Positions 40,163 to 48,576 of a stretch of 60,863 nt of DNA are shown here, in pieces; the stretch's first letter is position 1; each line of letters starts with the position of its first letter. Source of the DNA: Paraburkholderia piptadeniae (GTDB taxonomy: Bacteria > Pseudomonadota > Gammaproteobacteria > Burkholderiales > Burkholderiaceae); NCBI RefSeq assembly GCF_900007165.1, contig NZ_CYGY02000085.1, positions 1 through 60,863 of the forward strand, read 5' to 3'. The translations under genes and the position numbers were made by a program. Under the pieces are notes generated by a model. It saw only the letters and a program-made list of their open reading frames with translations, did not search any database and was not told the origin of the DNA.

Positions 40163-42595
40163 TCAGGCGACGACCTTGAGCGGAATGTATTCGTGCTTCT
40201 GCTTGCCGCCGATGCGCGCTTCCCACGGATCGGGCAAGCCTTCGAGCGAATAGAGCAGGCGCTCGTACAGTGCCTTGCGATTCGCCGCATCGTCGACCAC
40301 TTTCTGCTTCACGTAGTCGAGCCCGACTCGCGCGATGTAATGCACGGTGCGATCGAGGTAATACGCTTCCTCGCGATACAGCTGCAGGAACGCGCCCGTG
40401 AATTCCTTCACTTCGTCGGCAGTCTTCACTTTCGCCAGAAACTGCGCGACTTCCGTCTTGATGCCGCCGTTGCCGCCGACGTACAGTTCCCAGCCGCTGT
40501 CGACGGCGATCACGCCGACGTCCTTGATGCCCGCTTCGGCGCAGTTGCGCGGGCAGCCGGATACGGCGAGCTTCACCTTATGCGGCGACCACATGTTCGC
40601 GAGCATCGTTTCCAGATCGATGCCCATTTGCGTGCTGTTCTGCGTGCCGAAGCGGCAGAACTCGCTGCCCACGCACGTCTTCACGGTGCGGATCGACTTG
40701 CCGTATGCGTGCCCTGACTTCATGCCGAGGTCCTTCCATACGTTCGGCAGGTCTTCCTTCTTCACGCCGAGCAGGTCGATGCGCTGGCCGCCCGTCACCT
40801 TGACCATCGGCACGTTGTATTTGTCCGCGACATCGGCGATGCGGCGCAATTCCGCCGGATTGGTCACGCCGCCCTTCATCTGCGGGATGACGGAGAACGT
40901 GTTGTCCTTCTGGATGTTCGCGTGCACGCGCTCGTTGACGAAGCGGCTTTGCGGATCGTCGACGGCTTCGCGCGGCCAGGTCGACAGCAGGTAATAGTTG
41001 ATCGCGGGGCGGCACGTCGCGCAGCCGTTCGGCGTGCGCCATTCGAGGAAGTCGTACACGTCGCGATGCGTGAGCAGATGCTGGTCGCGGATCGCCTTGC
41101 GCACTTCGCCGTGATTGCGGTCCGTGCACGCACAAATGGCCTTGGTTTTAGGGGGTTCCTGAAAGTCGGAGCCGACGGTGCTCATCAGGATCTGCTCGAC
41201 GAGACCAGTGCACGAGCCACATGAGCTCGCGGCCTTCGTGTGCTTCTTCACGTCGTCGACCGTGAAGAGGCCTTTTTCGGTGATCGCCTTGACGATGGTG
41301 CCCTTGCATACGCCGTTGCAGCCGCACACTTCATCGCTGTCGGCCATCGCGGCGGCGCGGCTCTGGCCTTGCACGCCCGCATCGCCGACGCTCGACTCGC
41401 CGAACATGATGTGATCGCGCAATTCGCCGAGCTTGCGGCCTTCGCGCAGCAGCTTGAAGTACCACGCGCCGTCGGCGGTATCGCCGTAGAGGCACGCGCC
41501 GACCAGCTGATCGTCCTTGATCACGAGCTTCTTGTAGACCCCGCCCGACGGGTCCGACAGCACGATTTCCTCGGTGCCTTCGGTGCCCATGAAGTCGCCG
41601 GCCGAGAAGAGGTCGATGCCCGTTACCTTGAGCTTGGTCGACATCACCGAGCCCTTGTAGCTGCCGATGCCCATCAGCGCGAGATGATTCGCGCACACCT
41701 TCGCCTGCTCGAAGAGGGGCGCGACGAGACCATACGCGATGCCGCGATGGCTCACGCATTCGCCGACGGCATAGATGCGCGGATCGTACGTTTGCAGCGC
41801 ATCGCTCACGACGATGCCGCGATTGCAATAGAGACCCGCCGCTTCGGCGAGCGCGGTGTTCGGACGAATGCCCGCTGCCATCACGACGAGATCGGTCGGG
41901 AGCGTATCGCCGTTTTTGAAGCGCACGCCCGACACTTCGCCCGCATCGTTGCCGAGAATCTCCGTCGTCGCCGTGCTCAACAGAAAGTCGAGGCCGCGCG
42001 CTTCGAGCGAGCGTTGCAGCAGGTTGCCCGCCGTCGCGTCGAGCTGGCGTTCGAGCAGCGTGTCGGCGAGATGCACGACGGTCACGTCCATGCCGCGCAG
42101 CTTCAGGCCGTTCGCCGCCTCGAGCCCGAGCAGCCCGCCGCCGATCACCACTGCGCGCTTTTTCACGGCGGCCGTATCGATCATCGCTTGCGTGTCGTAG
42201 ATGTCGCGATACGTGATCACGCCTTTGAGCGTGTTGCCGGGGATGGGCAGGATGAAGGGCGTCGAGCCCGTCGCGATCAGCAGGCGGTCATAGTGCGCCT
42301 CGGTGCCGTCGCTCGCGACGACCTTGCGGCGCACGCGGTCGATGCGCTCGACGGTCTTGCCCATGTGCAGCGCAATGCCGTTCTCTTCGTACCATTCCAG
42401 CGGATTGAGAACGATGTCGTTGAACGTCTGCTCGCCCGCGAGCACGGGCGAAAGAAGAATGCGGTTGTAGTTCGGATGCGGCTCGGCGCCGAAGACGGTG
42501 ATGTCGTAATGGTCGGGCGCGATCGTCAGCAACTCTTCGAGCGTGCGGATGCCGGCCATGCCATTGCCGATGACGACGAGTCGGGGTTTGCTCAT
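40163..42595 (-). CDS. nirB: Nitrite reductase (NADH) large subunit
   Basis: An 810-residue siroheme nitrite reductase. An FAD/NAD(P)H domain (LVVIGNGMAGIRTLEEL; AVVIGGGLLGLEAANGL), two BFD-like [2Fe-2S] regions (CGCNGVCKGTIVKAI with SSCGSCTGLVEQ; AICACTDRNHGEVRKAI with GCATCRPAINYY), and the C-terminal sulfite/nitrite reductase domain with CVGSEFCRFGTQN and VSGCPRNCAEA (siroheme-[4Fe-4S] cysteines) follow in order. ATG 42595 (MSKPRLVVIGNG) is the natural N-terminus; the open frame continues upstream only as leader sequence. It is the first gene of the nirBD-nasA-nasTS operon. Confidence 0.93.
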   Translation of the reverse strand: MSKPRLVVIGNGMAGIRTLEELLTIAPDHYDITVFGAEPHPNYNRILLSPVLAGEQTFNDIVLNPLEWYEENGIALHMGKTVERIDRVRRKVVASDGTEAHYDRLLIATGSTPFILPIPGNTLKGVITYRDIYDTQAMIDTAAVKKRAVVIGGGLLGLEAANGLKLRGMDVTVVHLADTLLERQLDATAGNLLQRSLEARGLDFLLSTATTEILGNDAGEVSGVRFKNGDTLPTDLVVMAAGIRPNTALAEAAGLYCNRGIVVSDALQTYDPRIYAVGECVSHRGIAYGLVAPLFEQAKVCANHLALMGIGSYKGSVMSTKLKVTGIDLFSAGDFMGTEGTEEIVLSDPSGGVYKKLVIKDDQLVGACLYGDTADGAWYFKLLREGRKLGELRDHIMFGESSVGDAGVQGQSRAAAMADSDEVCGCNGVCKGTIVKAITEKGLFTVDDVKKHTKAASSCGSCTGLVEQILMSTVGSDFQEPPKTKAICACTDRNHGEVRKAIRDQHLLTHRDVYDFLEWRTPNGCATCRPAINYYLLSTWPREAVDDPQSRFVNERVHANIQKDNTFSVIPQMKGGVTNPAELRRIADVADKYNVPMVKVTGGQRIDLLGVKKEDLPNVWKDLGMKSGHAYGKSIRTVKTCVGSEFCRFGTQNSTQMGIDLETMLANMWSPHKVKLAVSGCPRNCAEAGIKDVGVIAVDSGWELYVGGNGGIKTEVAQFLAKVKTADEVKEFTGAFLQLYREEAYYLDRTVHYIARVGLDYVKQKVVDDAANRKALYERLLYSLEGLPDPWEARIGGKQKHEYIPLKVVA

Positions 42596-42782
42596 GATCG
42601 ATGTTCTGTCGTGGATCGCGCCGGGGTGCGTTGCCCGATGCGACGAACGTCGAACGTCATTGCCCGACCGATTGCGGCTCTCTACGGCTCTCTGTCCCTT
42701 CGCGCGATGCAGCGCGCGGGAGGGTGCCGCGTTGCCAGATTCCTGCGTGGCCGCGCTTTCCAGTCGCCGCCACTCGTGCCGC

Positions 42783-42798
42783 CTTGCGCCCTTGCAAG
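42783..42798 (-). promoter_or_regulatory. Leader hairpin with ANTAR-type hexaloop upstream of nirB
   Basis: In the nirB transcript CUUGC and GCAAG pair around the six-base loop AAGGGC, which has A at loop position 1 and G at position 4, the pattern recognised by ANTAR antiterminators. It would lie within the first 25 bases of the transcript from the predicted sigma-54 promoter. A second, GC-rich six-pair hairpin with loop CUGCAU lies downstream at about 42701-42718; it lacks the A1/G4 pattern. The assignment as NasT target is inference. Confidence 0.45.
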
Positions 42799-42813
42799 CA
42801 GCGCTCACCTATT

Positions 42814-42829
42814 CGCAACTTGCATGCCA
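42814..42829 (-). promoter_or_regulatory. Predicted sigma-54 promoter of nirB operon
   Basis: On the minus strand TGGCATGCAAGTTGCG closely matches the -24/-12 consensus TGGCACG-N4-TTGCW, with GG and GC exactly ten bases apart. It lies about 220 bases before nirB and 70 bases downstream of an NtrC-type box. Confidence 0.7.
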
Positions 42830-42897
42830 TCGGGCAGCAATCGCTGGGAGGCTTGCTGGGCAAGGCTTTGCGACCCTGGTCCGCAGGTTCTTGTATT

Positions 42898-42912
42898 GCA
42901 CCGCAGCAGTGC
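42898..42912. promoter_or_regulatory. NtrC-type binding site upstream of nirB
   Basis: GCACCGCAGCAGTGC (plus strand) is an inverted repeat GCAC-N7-GTGC, the consensus layout of NtrC sites. It lies about 70 bases upstream of the predicted sigma-54 promoter, a normal enhancer distance. Confidence 0.55.
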
Positions 42913-43010
42913 GCGATGCGGCCTGCTGCACTCATTTAGCGCGGGGAAGCGCACTGACGGCGCGCGCATCGCGTTGCGTGGGCGTTGTGTTTTGTGCGTG
43001 AAGCGGAGCG

Positions 43011-44273
43011 TTATCGCGGCCCGAGCCAGCGCCCGTAGCTGCGCGGCGAGAACGCGAAGGTCAGCGCGATCATCGCTGCGATGCAGACCGCGAGCATGAT
43101 CCACGCGGCGGCGAAGCTGCCCGTCAGATCGCGCAGACGCCCCGCGATCACGGGCGAAATCGCCGCGACGATAAAGCCGATGCCCTGCACGAACGCAACG
43201 AGCCGCCCGGCGATGCGGTGATCGTCGGCGTGATCGAGGGCGGTCACGAGCGTCAGCGAGAACGTCCCGCCAAGCCCCGCGCCGGCGATCGCGATCCACG
43301 CGAGCGGCGCATCGTCGGGAAACGCTAGCAAGCCGACGATGCCGAGCAGCTGTGCCGACAGACCCGCGACGAGCCACGGCCTGCGGTCGCGGAACGACGA
43401 AGCGGCGAGCGGCAGCAGCAATGCGGATGCGGCCTGGAACACGGTCATCGCCGCGAGCAGCGAGCCGCTGTGCGCGACGCTCGCGCCTCGCTGCTGATAG
43501 TACGCGGGCAGCCAGGCGACGAGCGTCGTATAGCCACCGTTGACGAGGCCGAAGTGCAGCCCGAGCGACCACGCGCGGCGCTTGCGCCACATCGCGACGT
43601 GTGGCGCGCGGGGCATCGGGTCCGCCGCACGCACGGCGCGAGTGTCGCCCGACGACGCCGCCGATCGATGCAGCGCGAGCCAGCATGCACATGCGAGCGC
43701 GGCGGGCGCGGCCCAGACGGCGAGGCCCGCATGCCACGAATCGAAGGCTCGCGCGATGTAGGGGCTCAGGCTCGCGCCGAGTCCGCCGCCGCCCATGATC
43801 GATGCGGAGAACAGGCCCATCGCGAGCGGCACGCGCGCATGAAAGCGCTGCTTCATCACGCCGGGCAGCAGCGCCTGAATGGCGGCGACGCCGATGCCGG
43901 CGAGCAGCGCCGTCATCAGCAAGGCCGTGCCGCTCGATGCGGTAAAGCGCGCGCCGCACGCGAGCGCGATGCCGAGCAGCCCCAGCGCGACGCCGCGCGT
44001 CTCGCCGACCACGCGCGTGAGCATGCCCGCGCCGAGCGCGCCAAACCCCATCGCGACGACAGGCAGGCTCGTCAGAAGCGATACGCCGGAAAAGCTCAGA
44101 CCTGTGGCGGCGCGAATCGTCGCCATCAACGGACTGACCGACGTCAGCAGCGGACGCAGATTGAGGCCGATCGCGACGATCGCGGCAAGCCAGATGCCGT
44201 CGCTCCACGATAGGCCCGTGGTTGCCTTGGGGCGCGAGATCTGCGTGGTGTCGATGCCGGGAGTCTGGTTCAC
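43011..44273 (-). CDS. MFS transporter (CynX/NimT-like)
   Basis: A 420-residue major facilitator protein with 12 predicted helices. GLNLRPLLTSVSPLMATIR early, GFGALGAGMLTRVVGETRG in the loop between helices 2 and 3, and GGGGLGASLSPYI fit the CynX/NimT (cyanate/2-nitroimidazole) group. I prefer GTG 44273 (VNQTPGID) because the longer frame would run through the double operator at 44303-44335; AAGG lies about eight bases upstream. It diverges from a GntR regulator gene that shares this operator. Substrate unknown; a small anion or drug-like amide is a guess from the family. Confidence 0.75.
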   Translation of the reverse strand: MNQTPGIDTTQISRPKATTGLSWSDGIWLAAIVAIGLNLRPLLTSVSPLMATIRAATGLSFSGVSLLTSLPVVAMGFGALGAGMLTRVVGETRGVALGLLGIALACGARFTASSGTALLMTALLAGIGVAAIQALLPGVMKQRFHARVPLAMGLFSASIMGGGGLGASLSPYIARAFDSWHAGLAVWAAPAALACACWLALHRSAASSGDTRAVRAADPMPRAPHVAMWRKRRAWSLGLHFGLVNGGYTTLVAWLPAYYQQRGASVAHSGSLLAAMTVFQAASALLLPLAASSFRDRRPWLVAGLSAQLLGIVGLLAFPDDAPLAWIAIAGAGLGGTFSLTLVTALDHADDHRIAGRLVAFVQGIGFIVAAISPVIAGRLRDLTGSFAAAWIMLAVCIAAMIALTFAFSPRSYGRWLGPR

Positions 44274-44302
44274 TGGAGTGCCTTGCAAGAGAAGCGGGAT
44301 TT

Positions 44303-44335
44303 TGGTTAACCATAATAGCAAAAAATGGTTAACCA
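44303..44335. promoter_or_regulatory. Double palindromic operator TGGTTAACCA between MFS and GntR genes
   Basis: Two identical perfect ten-base palindromes, 44303-44312 and 44326-44335, have centres 23 bases apart, about two helical turns. Between them lies AT-rich CATAATAGCA, possibly containing the MFS -10 element on the minus strand. The divergent GntR regulator is the obvious ligand. Confidence 0.75.
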
Positions 44336-44493
44336 TTTTTCCGTGAGCCGATATGGCCGGTATTTGCGCCGGCATCGTCCGATGCTGGATGCAGCCACGC
44401 GCGCCGATGGCTACAATACGGCCGCTTCAGGCGCTTTTTTGCCGCTGCCTGCGCGGCTCGTTGCCAGGCTACTTCCGCTTACCTCAAATCATC

Positions 44494-45201
44494 ATGGCCT
44501 CACGCCCGAAAACTCCGCCACCCGCCGACGGCGACGACAACGTCGAGGAACGCATCTACGCGTCGATCACGAAGGCGCTGCTCGAAGGACGTCTGCGTCC
44601 GGGCGCGCAGCTCGTCGAGCGCGATCTCGCAGCCGCGTTCGGTTGCACGCGCGGCGCGCTGCGCAAGGTGCTCGCGCGGCTCGGGTTCGAAGGCAAGCTG
44701 GTGCTCGAAGCGAATCGCGGCGCGTTCGTGCCGTCGCCGTCGGAGGATGACGTGCGGCAGGTCTATCGCGCGCGGCAGATCGTCGAGGCGGGCATTGTCA
44801 CGGCGCTATGCGGCGCGTTGTCGGCGCAGGACAGGCGTCTGCTGAAGGCGCATGTCGCGAGTGAGAAGAAGGTCTTGAAGCAAGGGCGCGTGGACGAGCA
44901 GGTGCGCCTTGCGGGGCAGTTTCATGTGCTGCTCACGCAGATCGCGGGTGGCGCCGAGTTGCAGGGCTTCGTCGCGCAACTGGTTGCGAAGACGGAGCTG
45001 TACAAGGCGCTCTACGATCCGTCGAAGGGCACGACCTGTTCCGCCGATGAGCACGCGCAGCTCGTCGAGGCGCTCGACAGCGGTGATCTGCCTGCTGCGC
45101 TCGAAGCAATGCGCTTGCATCTCGCGGAACTGGAAGAGCGCGTCGTGACGCGCATGCAGACGGGCGCGAGCGACGATATGAGTGCCGTGTTCCGCGCGTG
45201 A
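44494..45201 (+). CDS. GntR-family transcriptional regulator (FCD subfamily)
   Basis: A 235-residue regulator. The winged helix-turn-helix lies at about 20-85 (EERIYASITKALLEGRLRPG, LVERDLAAAFGCTRGALRKV), followed by an all-helical FCD effector domain (about 95-225) with the R-x2-E (YRARQIVEAG) and H (GQFHVLL, DEHAQLVEAL) residues that coordinate metal or ligand. ATG 44494 gives the usual short N-tail. It diverges from the MFS transporter gene across a double palindromic operator and probably represses it and itself. Confidence 0.85.
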   Translation: MASRPKTPPPADGDDNVEERIYASITKALLEGRLRPGAQLVERDLAAAFGCTRGALRKVLARLGFEGKLVLEANRGAFVPSPSEDDVRQVYRARQIVEAGIVTALCGALSAQDRRLLKAHVASEKKVLKQGRVDEQVRLAGQFHVLLTQIAGGAELQGFVAQLVAKTELYKALYDPSKGTTCSADEHAQLVEALDSGDLPAALEAMRLHLAELEERVVTRMQTGASDDMSAVFRA

Positions 45202-45376
45202 GGCGGGTGGGATGGGTTGCGCGCGATGCGTCGCCGGTATTGCCAACGCGTCGCCAGCCCTTCGCCAGCGCAGCGTCGACGCACCATGCGCATGCATCGT
45301 GCGCCAAAGCGTTGTCAGCGTCCGGCCGTGTCAGGCGCGACGCGCGTGAGTGAATGAGAAACGGTGAGAGAGGACG

Positions 45377-45640
45377 TCAGCGGCGGCGCATGGGTGCGCT
45401 ACGCGGTGCGCTGCTGCGCTCGTCCTTGTGGCGGAAGTTGATGCGCCCTTTGGTCAGGTCGTAGACCGACAGTTCGAGCGTCACGCGGTCGCCCGCGAGG
45501 ATACGGATGTGATTCTTGCGCATGCGGCCCGACGCATACGCGCCCACGACGACGCCGTTATCCAGCGTCACGCGATAGCGGCTATCGGGCAGTACTTCGT
45601 CGACAATGCCGTCCAGTTCAATGAGGTCTTCTTTCGCCAT
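45377..45640 (-). CDS. infA: Translation initiation factor IF-1 (second, longer paralogue)
   Basis: An 87-residue S1/OB-fold protein. MAKEDLIELDGIVDEVLPDS, RVTLDNG, AYASGRMRKNHIRILAGDRV and YDLTKGRINFRHK are unmistakable IF-1 blocks. It is about 15 residues longer than ribosomal-operon IF-1 because of a Ser/Arg-rich tail (RSSAPRSAPMRRR). Such extra infA copies away from the ribosomal protein cluster are known in Burkholderia. It is monocistronic here. Confidence 0.92.
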   Translation of the reverse strand: MAKEDLIELDGIVDEVLPDSRYRVTLDNGVVVGAYASGRMRKNHIRILAGDRVTLELSVYDLTKGRINFRHKDERSSAPRSAPMRRR

Positions 45641-45767
45641 GCAAACTCCTGGTCGATGAGGGAAGGGAGCCGCGCGCGGCGCGCAGCGTGTCTTGCGCGG
45701 CAGCCCGTACGCTGTCGCGGTGATGCGTGTGAAGCAGGTGGAACGCGCCTTGTGTGGCGCGCGTACG

Positions 45768-46043
45768 TCAGAGGTCGGAAACGGATTGACCGTCGACCTG
45801 ACCGTCGATCACCTGCGCCGCATGTTCCATGCAGGCCATGCGTGCCTTGCCCGCGCCTTCGAACGGCCGGAACTGCGCGATGCGGAACACGCGGCCTTCG
45901 TCGGCGGCACTCGCGCCGACGCGGCAAATGCGCACCGACGCGTCGTAGCCGCCATCGATCGAATTGCGATTCGTCACGCCGCTCGCCGTGCGGCGCGGAT
46001 AGACGAGCGGATGAATCTCATAGCCCTTGTAGGTCTTGATCAT
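45768..46043 (-). CDS. Conserved small hypothetical protein
   Basis: A 91-residue soluble protein I do not recognise. MIKTYKGYEIHPLVYPRR opens the chain, and DASVRICRVG with RVFRIAQFRPFEG suggests a compact alpha/beta fold. CAGGAG lies about eight bases before the ATG at 46043. It follows infA upstream on the same strand, 125 bases away, so it may precede infA in a transcript. No function can be assigned. Confidence 0.6.
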   Translation of the reverse strand: MIKTYKGYEIHPLVYPRRTASGVTNRNSIDGGYDASVRICRVGASAADEGRVFRIAQFRPFEGAGKARMACMEHAAQVIDGQVDGQSVSDL

Positions 46044-46583
46044 ATGCGTACTCCTGTCGTGCGGGCTGCCTACGCGCAATGGAAGAGCGATGCGCGGCGA
46101 ACGGGGCAACCGGCGGCGCGGCAATATGAGCGCGCCGCAATGGAAAAATGTTGGCGTGAGCCGTAAGCGCTGACTCGAACGCAGCCGCGATACACGCGGA
46201 ACCATGGAGACACTACGTTGATGCCGCGAAGGCACCGGACGCATGACGAATGTCACCCTGTTTGGTATTGGCGCGTAGCGCGTTGCCGGAGTGACGGGGA
46301 CCGCCGACGCCCGTCGCCTGTATTTATTGCGGTGGCTGAACGGCTGCGAGGTAACGCGATTAGCTCAACGATTCGTGCAACCTGGTGCAACGCGATGAAG
46401 ACGTTTGAACAGCATTGAAACGTTGCGATCAGGCAGATCGCCAGATGATGCCTGCCGGCGAATTACTTCAATACACATATTATGCCTTAAAAACAGGCCT
46501 CTGTGTAGCACAGGCTTTCCCATGCCGGCATCCGCCGGGCGAAACGGATCGAGCGGCGGCCACAGCGCACGCGATGGATGGGC
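46044..46583. other. Intergenic stretch without recognised gene
   Basis: 540 bases between two small minus-strand genes. No open frame has convincing codon use. GCC-TGTG-TAG-CACA-GGC (about 46497-46516) could form a small hairpin followed by TTT. Nothing else notable. Confidence 0.4.
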
Positions 46584-46802
46584 TTATTGCGCGTCCTGGG
46601 CCGTGCGCTTTTGCAGCTCGCGCGCCGCGGCGAGGGGAATGCGCGCGTCGTCCCATTTCGGGAGCCATTCGACTTCCTTCGACGTGAAGATCTGGCCGTG
46701 ATTGCGCAGCGCATATTGCAGCGAATCGATGATGTGATTGCGGATGATCTCGGGCGTGCGTGCATCGTCGAGCACGGTACGAAACGCTTCGAGCGTAGCC
46801 AT
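46584..46802 (-). CDS. Conserved small hypothetical protein
   Basis: A 72-residue soluble protein I do not recognise. It reads as helices: MATLEAFRTVLDDARTPEII, HIIDSLQYALRNHG, then FTSKEVEWLPKWDDARIPL. An AGAGG lies upstream of the ATG at 46802. Codon use is normal for the genome. No informative neighbours; 270 bases of empty sequence follow before the next gene. Confidence 0.55.
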   Translation of the reverse strand: MATLEAFRTVLDDARTPEIIRNHIIDSLQYALRNHGQIFTSKEVEWLPKWDDARIPLAAARELQKRTAQDAQ

Positions 46803-47072
46803 CGGTTGCCTCTTGTCGGTGAATGCTTGTGAAGGACTCGACCCTTATCGCACGTCAAAAAGCGCGGTGCCATGCGGTCAAAATTCGCGCGCGTGCGCAT
46901 GACGCGCGATTCACGCACACGCATGAGATGTTGGGTACGACCCTTGGTGTGGCACTCGATCGTCGATCAAATCCCCGGAACGAAGTCCATCACTTCAAGC
47001 TCGAAGTCTGCGGTCCCAGGACTCATACTCAAGCCGGATAAACCTGATGCCCCAGGCGACACGAGGCACTTC

Positions 47073-47483
47073 ATGACATTCAGAACGATTGCGCCCCTCG
47101 CGCTATGGACGGTCGCTCAACTGTCGGTCGCGGCGACGGGCGATGCATCCTGCGGCGTGCTGTCGGGCTCGAGCGGCGGCGCGGCCGCGTCGGGCGCATC
47201 GAGCGTCGCGGCGGCCGGTGGCTTTGCATTGCGCGACGGCGAACCCGTCGATTTCATCGCGGGCGGCAAGACGGTGCGCGGCACGCTGCATGTGATGTCG
47301 GATGGCGGCGTTTATCGCGCGTACTGGCAGCCGCAAGGCCGCCCCGAGCGCTACGTGCTCGCGAATGCGGGCACGGATGCCGTGCGCCTGATCGCGATGC
47401 CGGTGCAAGGCACGCCTGCCACGAACGGCCTGCCCGGCACGACCGTCAATGCGCAGCAGGTGTTGTCGTGCCCGGCCTTATGA
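47073..47483 (+). CDS. Hypothetical exported protein
   Basis: A 136-residue protein with a probable signal peptide (MTFRTIAPLALWTVAQLSVA). The mature part starts with a Gly/Ser/Ala-rich linker, then strand-rich segments (RGTLHVMSDGGVYRAYWQPQ, RYVLANAGTDAVRLIAMPV), with one Cys near each end (ASCGVL, LSCPAL) that could form a disulfide. CGAGG precedes the ATG at 47073. I do not recognise the family. It is convergent with the CobC-like phosphatase gene. Confidence 0.55.
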   Translation: MTFRTIAPLALWTVAQLSVAATGDASCGVLSGSSGGAAASGASSVAAAGGFALRDGEPVDFIAGGKTVRGTLHVMSDGGVYRAYWQPQGRPERYVLANAGTDAVRLIAMPVQGTPATNGLPGTTVNAQQVLSCPAL

Positions 47484-47512
47484 GCTTTGCGGGTCTTATG
47501 AGCTTATGGTGC

Positions 47513-48082
47513 TTATGAGCGATGCGCGGGCCACCAGGTCCAGCCGCGCTCGCCGCGCTGCAATTCGACGATCGAAAGCGGCGCGATCTCGATCCGCGCG
47601 AACGCATCGGATGGCGCGCACAGCACGTGCAGCAGCGCCGCGCGAATCACGGGCGCGTGCGTGATCGCGACTGTGATGCCGTCGCGTTCGAACGCATCGA
47701 GCCAGCGGCCCACGCGGAGCGTCAGCGCGTCGAACGATTCGCCGCCATGCGGTGCCGCCGACGGATCGCGCGTCCATGCCGCGAGCGCTTCTGACTCTTC
47801 GTTTGCAAGGTCGCTCAGACGTCGGCCGCGCCATCGACCATAGTCGATATCGGCCAGATCCGGCGTGATGGCGGCGTCGAGCCCGAGCGCCCGTGCGGTG
47901 TCGAGCGCGCACGCAGCGGGGCTGCTCAGCACGGCATCGGCGTTCAGCAGGTTGCCGTTCGACGCGCGAAAGCGCGCCGCGTCGGCGATGGCGCGCGCGT
48001 CGAGCGGTTCGTCGGCGGGGAATGCGCCTTTGCGCTGTGCGGCCGTAGCCGGGTGGCTGATCAACAACAGGCGTGTGCGCAT
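47513..48082 (-). CDS. Histidine phosphatase-family protein (CobC-like) with altered RHG motif
   Basis: A 189-residue phosphoglycerate mutase-fold protein. The catalytic N-terminal motif, normally LxRHG, here reads LISHPAT: the nucleophilic His is kept but the preceding Arg is Ser and the Gly is Pro. APHGGESFDAL and the second catalytic His in VAITHAPVIRAALL are intact. It diverges from a cobalamin riboswitch and cobalt transporter genes, suggesting a role near cobalamin metabolism (CobC removes a phosphate from the nucleotide loop precursor). The changed motif makes activity uncertain. Confidence 0.72.
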   Translation of the reverse strand: MRTRLLLISHPATAAQRKGAFPADEPLDARAIADAARFRASNGNLLNADAVLSSPAACALDTARALGLDAAITPDLADIDYGRWRGRRLSDLANEESEALAAWTRDPSAAPHGGESFDALTLRVGRWLDAFERDGITVAITHAPVIRAALLHVLCAPSDAFARIEIAPLSIVELQRGERGWTWWPAHRS

Positions 48083-48156
48083 GACAGGCTGTTATCCAGG
48101 GAACGGGAAGAAAATGGAAAGCGTCCGCGAGTTTAGCGCGTAGAATAGACGCCACT

Positions 48157-48264
48157 CGAAGCGCGGAAGCCGGTGCAAGCCCGGCGCGGTCGCGCCACTG
48201 TAATCGGTAGTGAATGCGTACACAGACATGCAGTACACAAGCCGGAAGCCAGACCCAAGCTTCG
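48157..48264 (+). ncRNA. Cobalamin (B12) riboswitch
   Basis: GAAGCCGGTGCAAGCCCGGC and CGCGGTCGCGCCACTGT are the conserved core, and AAGCCGGAAGCCAGACC is the B12 box. Six-base P1 arms CGAAGC (48157-48162) and GCTTCG (48259-48264) close the element. It precedes cbtB by about 50 bases; GGGG-CGCGCAA-CCCC just before the AAGGAG site may be part of the expression platform. High cobalamin should lower cbtBA expression. Confidence 0.93.
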
Positions 48265-48316
48265 ACTTCATCCTCAATCGACTATCGGGGCGCGCAACCC
48301 CAAGGAGATGTCCGTC

Positions 48317-48544
48317 ATGAACGACGCCGTTCTCGACCACGCCGGTCAATCCGCTCAGCCTGCTCAACCCACGCCGATCCCGCTGCGCGAACTGCTGCCG
48401 TGGGTGATCTTCGGCGGGCTGCTGTTGCTGCTCGCGCTGTATTTCATCGGCGCCGAACAGGGCGCGACTTCGCTGATTCCCGGCATGTACGTGCATGAGT
48501 TCGTGCACGACGGCCGCCATCTGCTCGGTTTTCCTTGCCACTGA
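48317..48544 (+). CDS. cbtB: Cobalt transporter subunit CbtB
   Basis: A 75-residue single-helix membrane protein: a short polar N-tail, one transmembrane segment (LLPWVIFGGLLLLLALYFIG), and the diagnostic His-rich C-terminus MYVHEFVHDGRHLLGFPCH. AAGGAG (48302-48307) is nine bases before ATG 48317. It lies under a cobalamin riboswitch and directly before cbtA. CbtAB is a predicted cobalt uptake system of proteobacteria. Confidence 0.92.
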   Translation: MNDAVLDHAGQSAQPAQPTPIPLRELLPWVIFGGLLLLLALYFIGAEQGATSLIPGMYVHEFVHDGRHLLGFPCH

Positions 48545-48576
48545 TCGGCCGTTGATCGCATAGGGGAGTCATCACC

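Noticed and set aside
37391..40717. A 1108-codon open frame antisense to nasA, nirD and part of nirB
   Set aside because: It is the mirror of strong GC3-biased genes with clear cofactor motifs on the other strand; its product has no domain and is Arg/His-rich, typical of shadow frames.
42596..42808. Longer NirB beginning at 42808
   Set aside because: The extra 71 residues are Arg/Ala-rich and coincide with the leader downstream of the sigma-54 promoter; MSKPRLVVIGNG is the family N-terminus.
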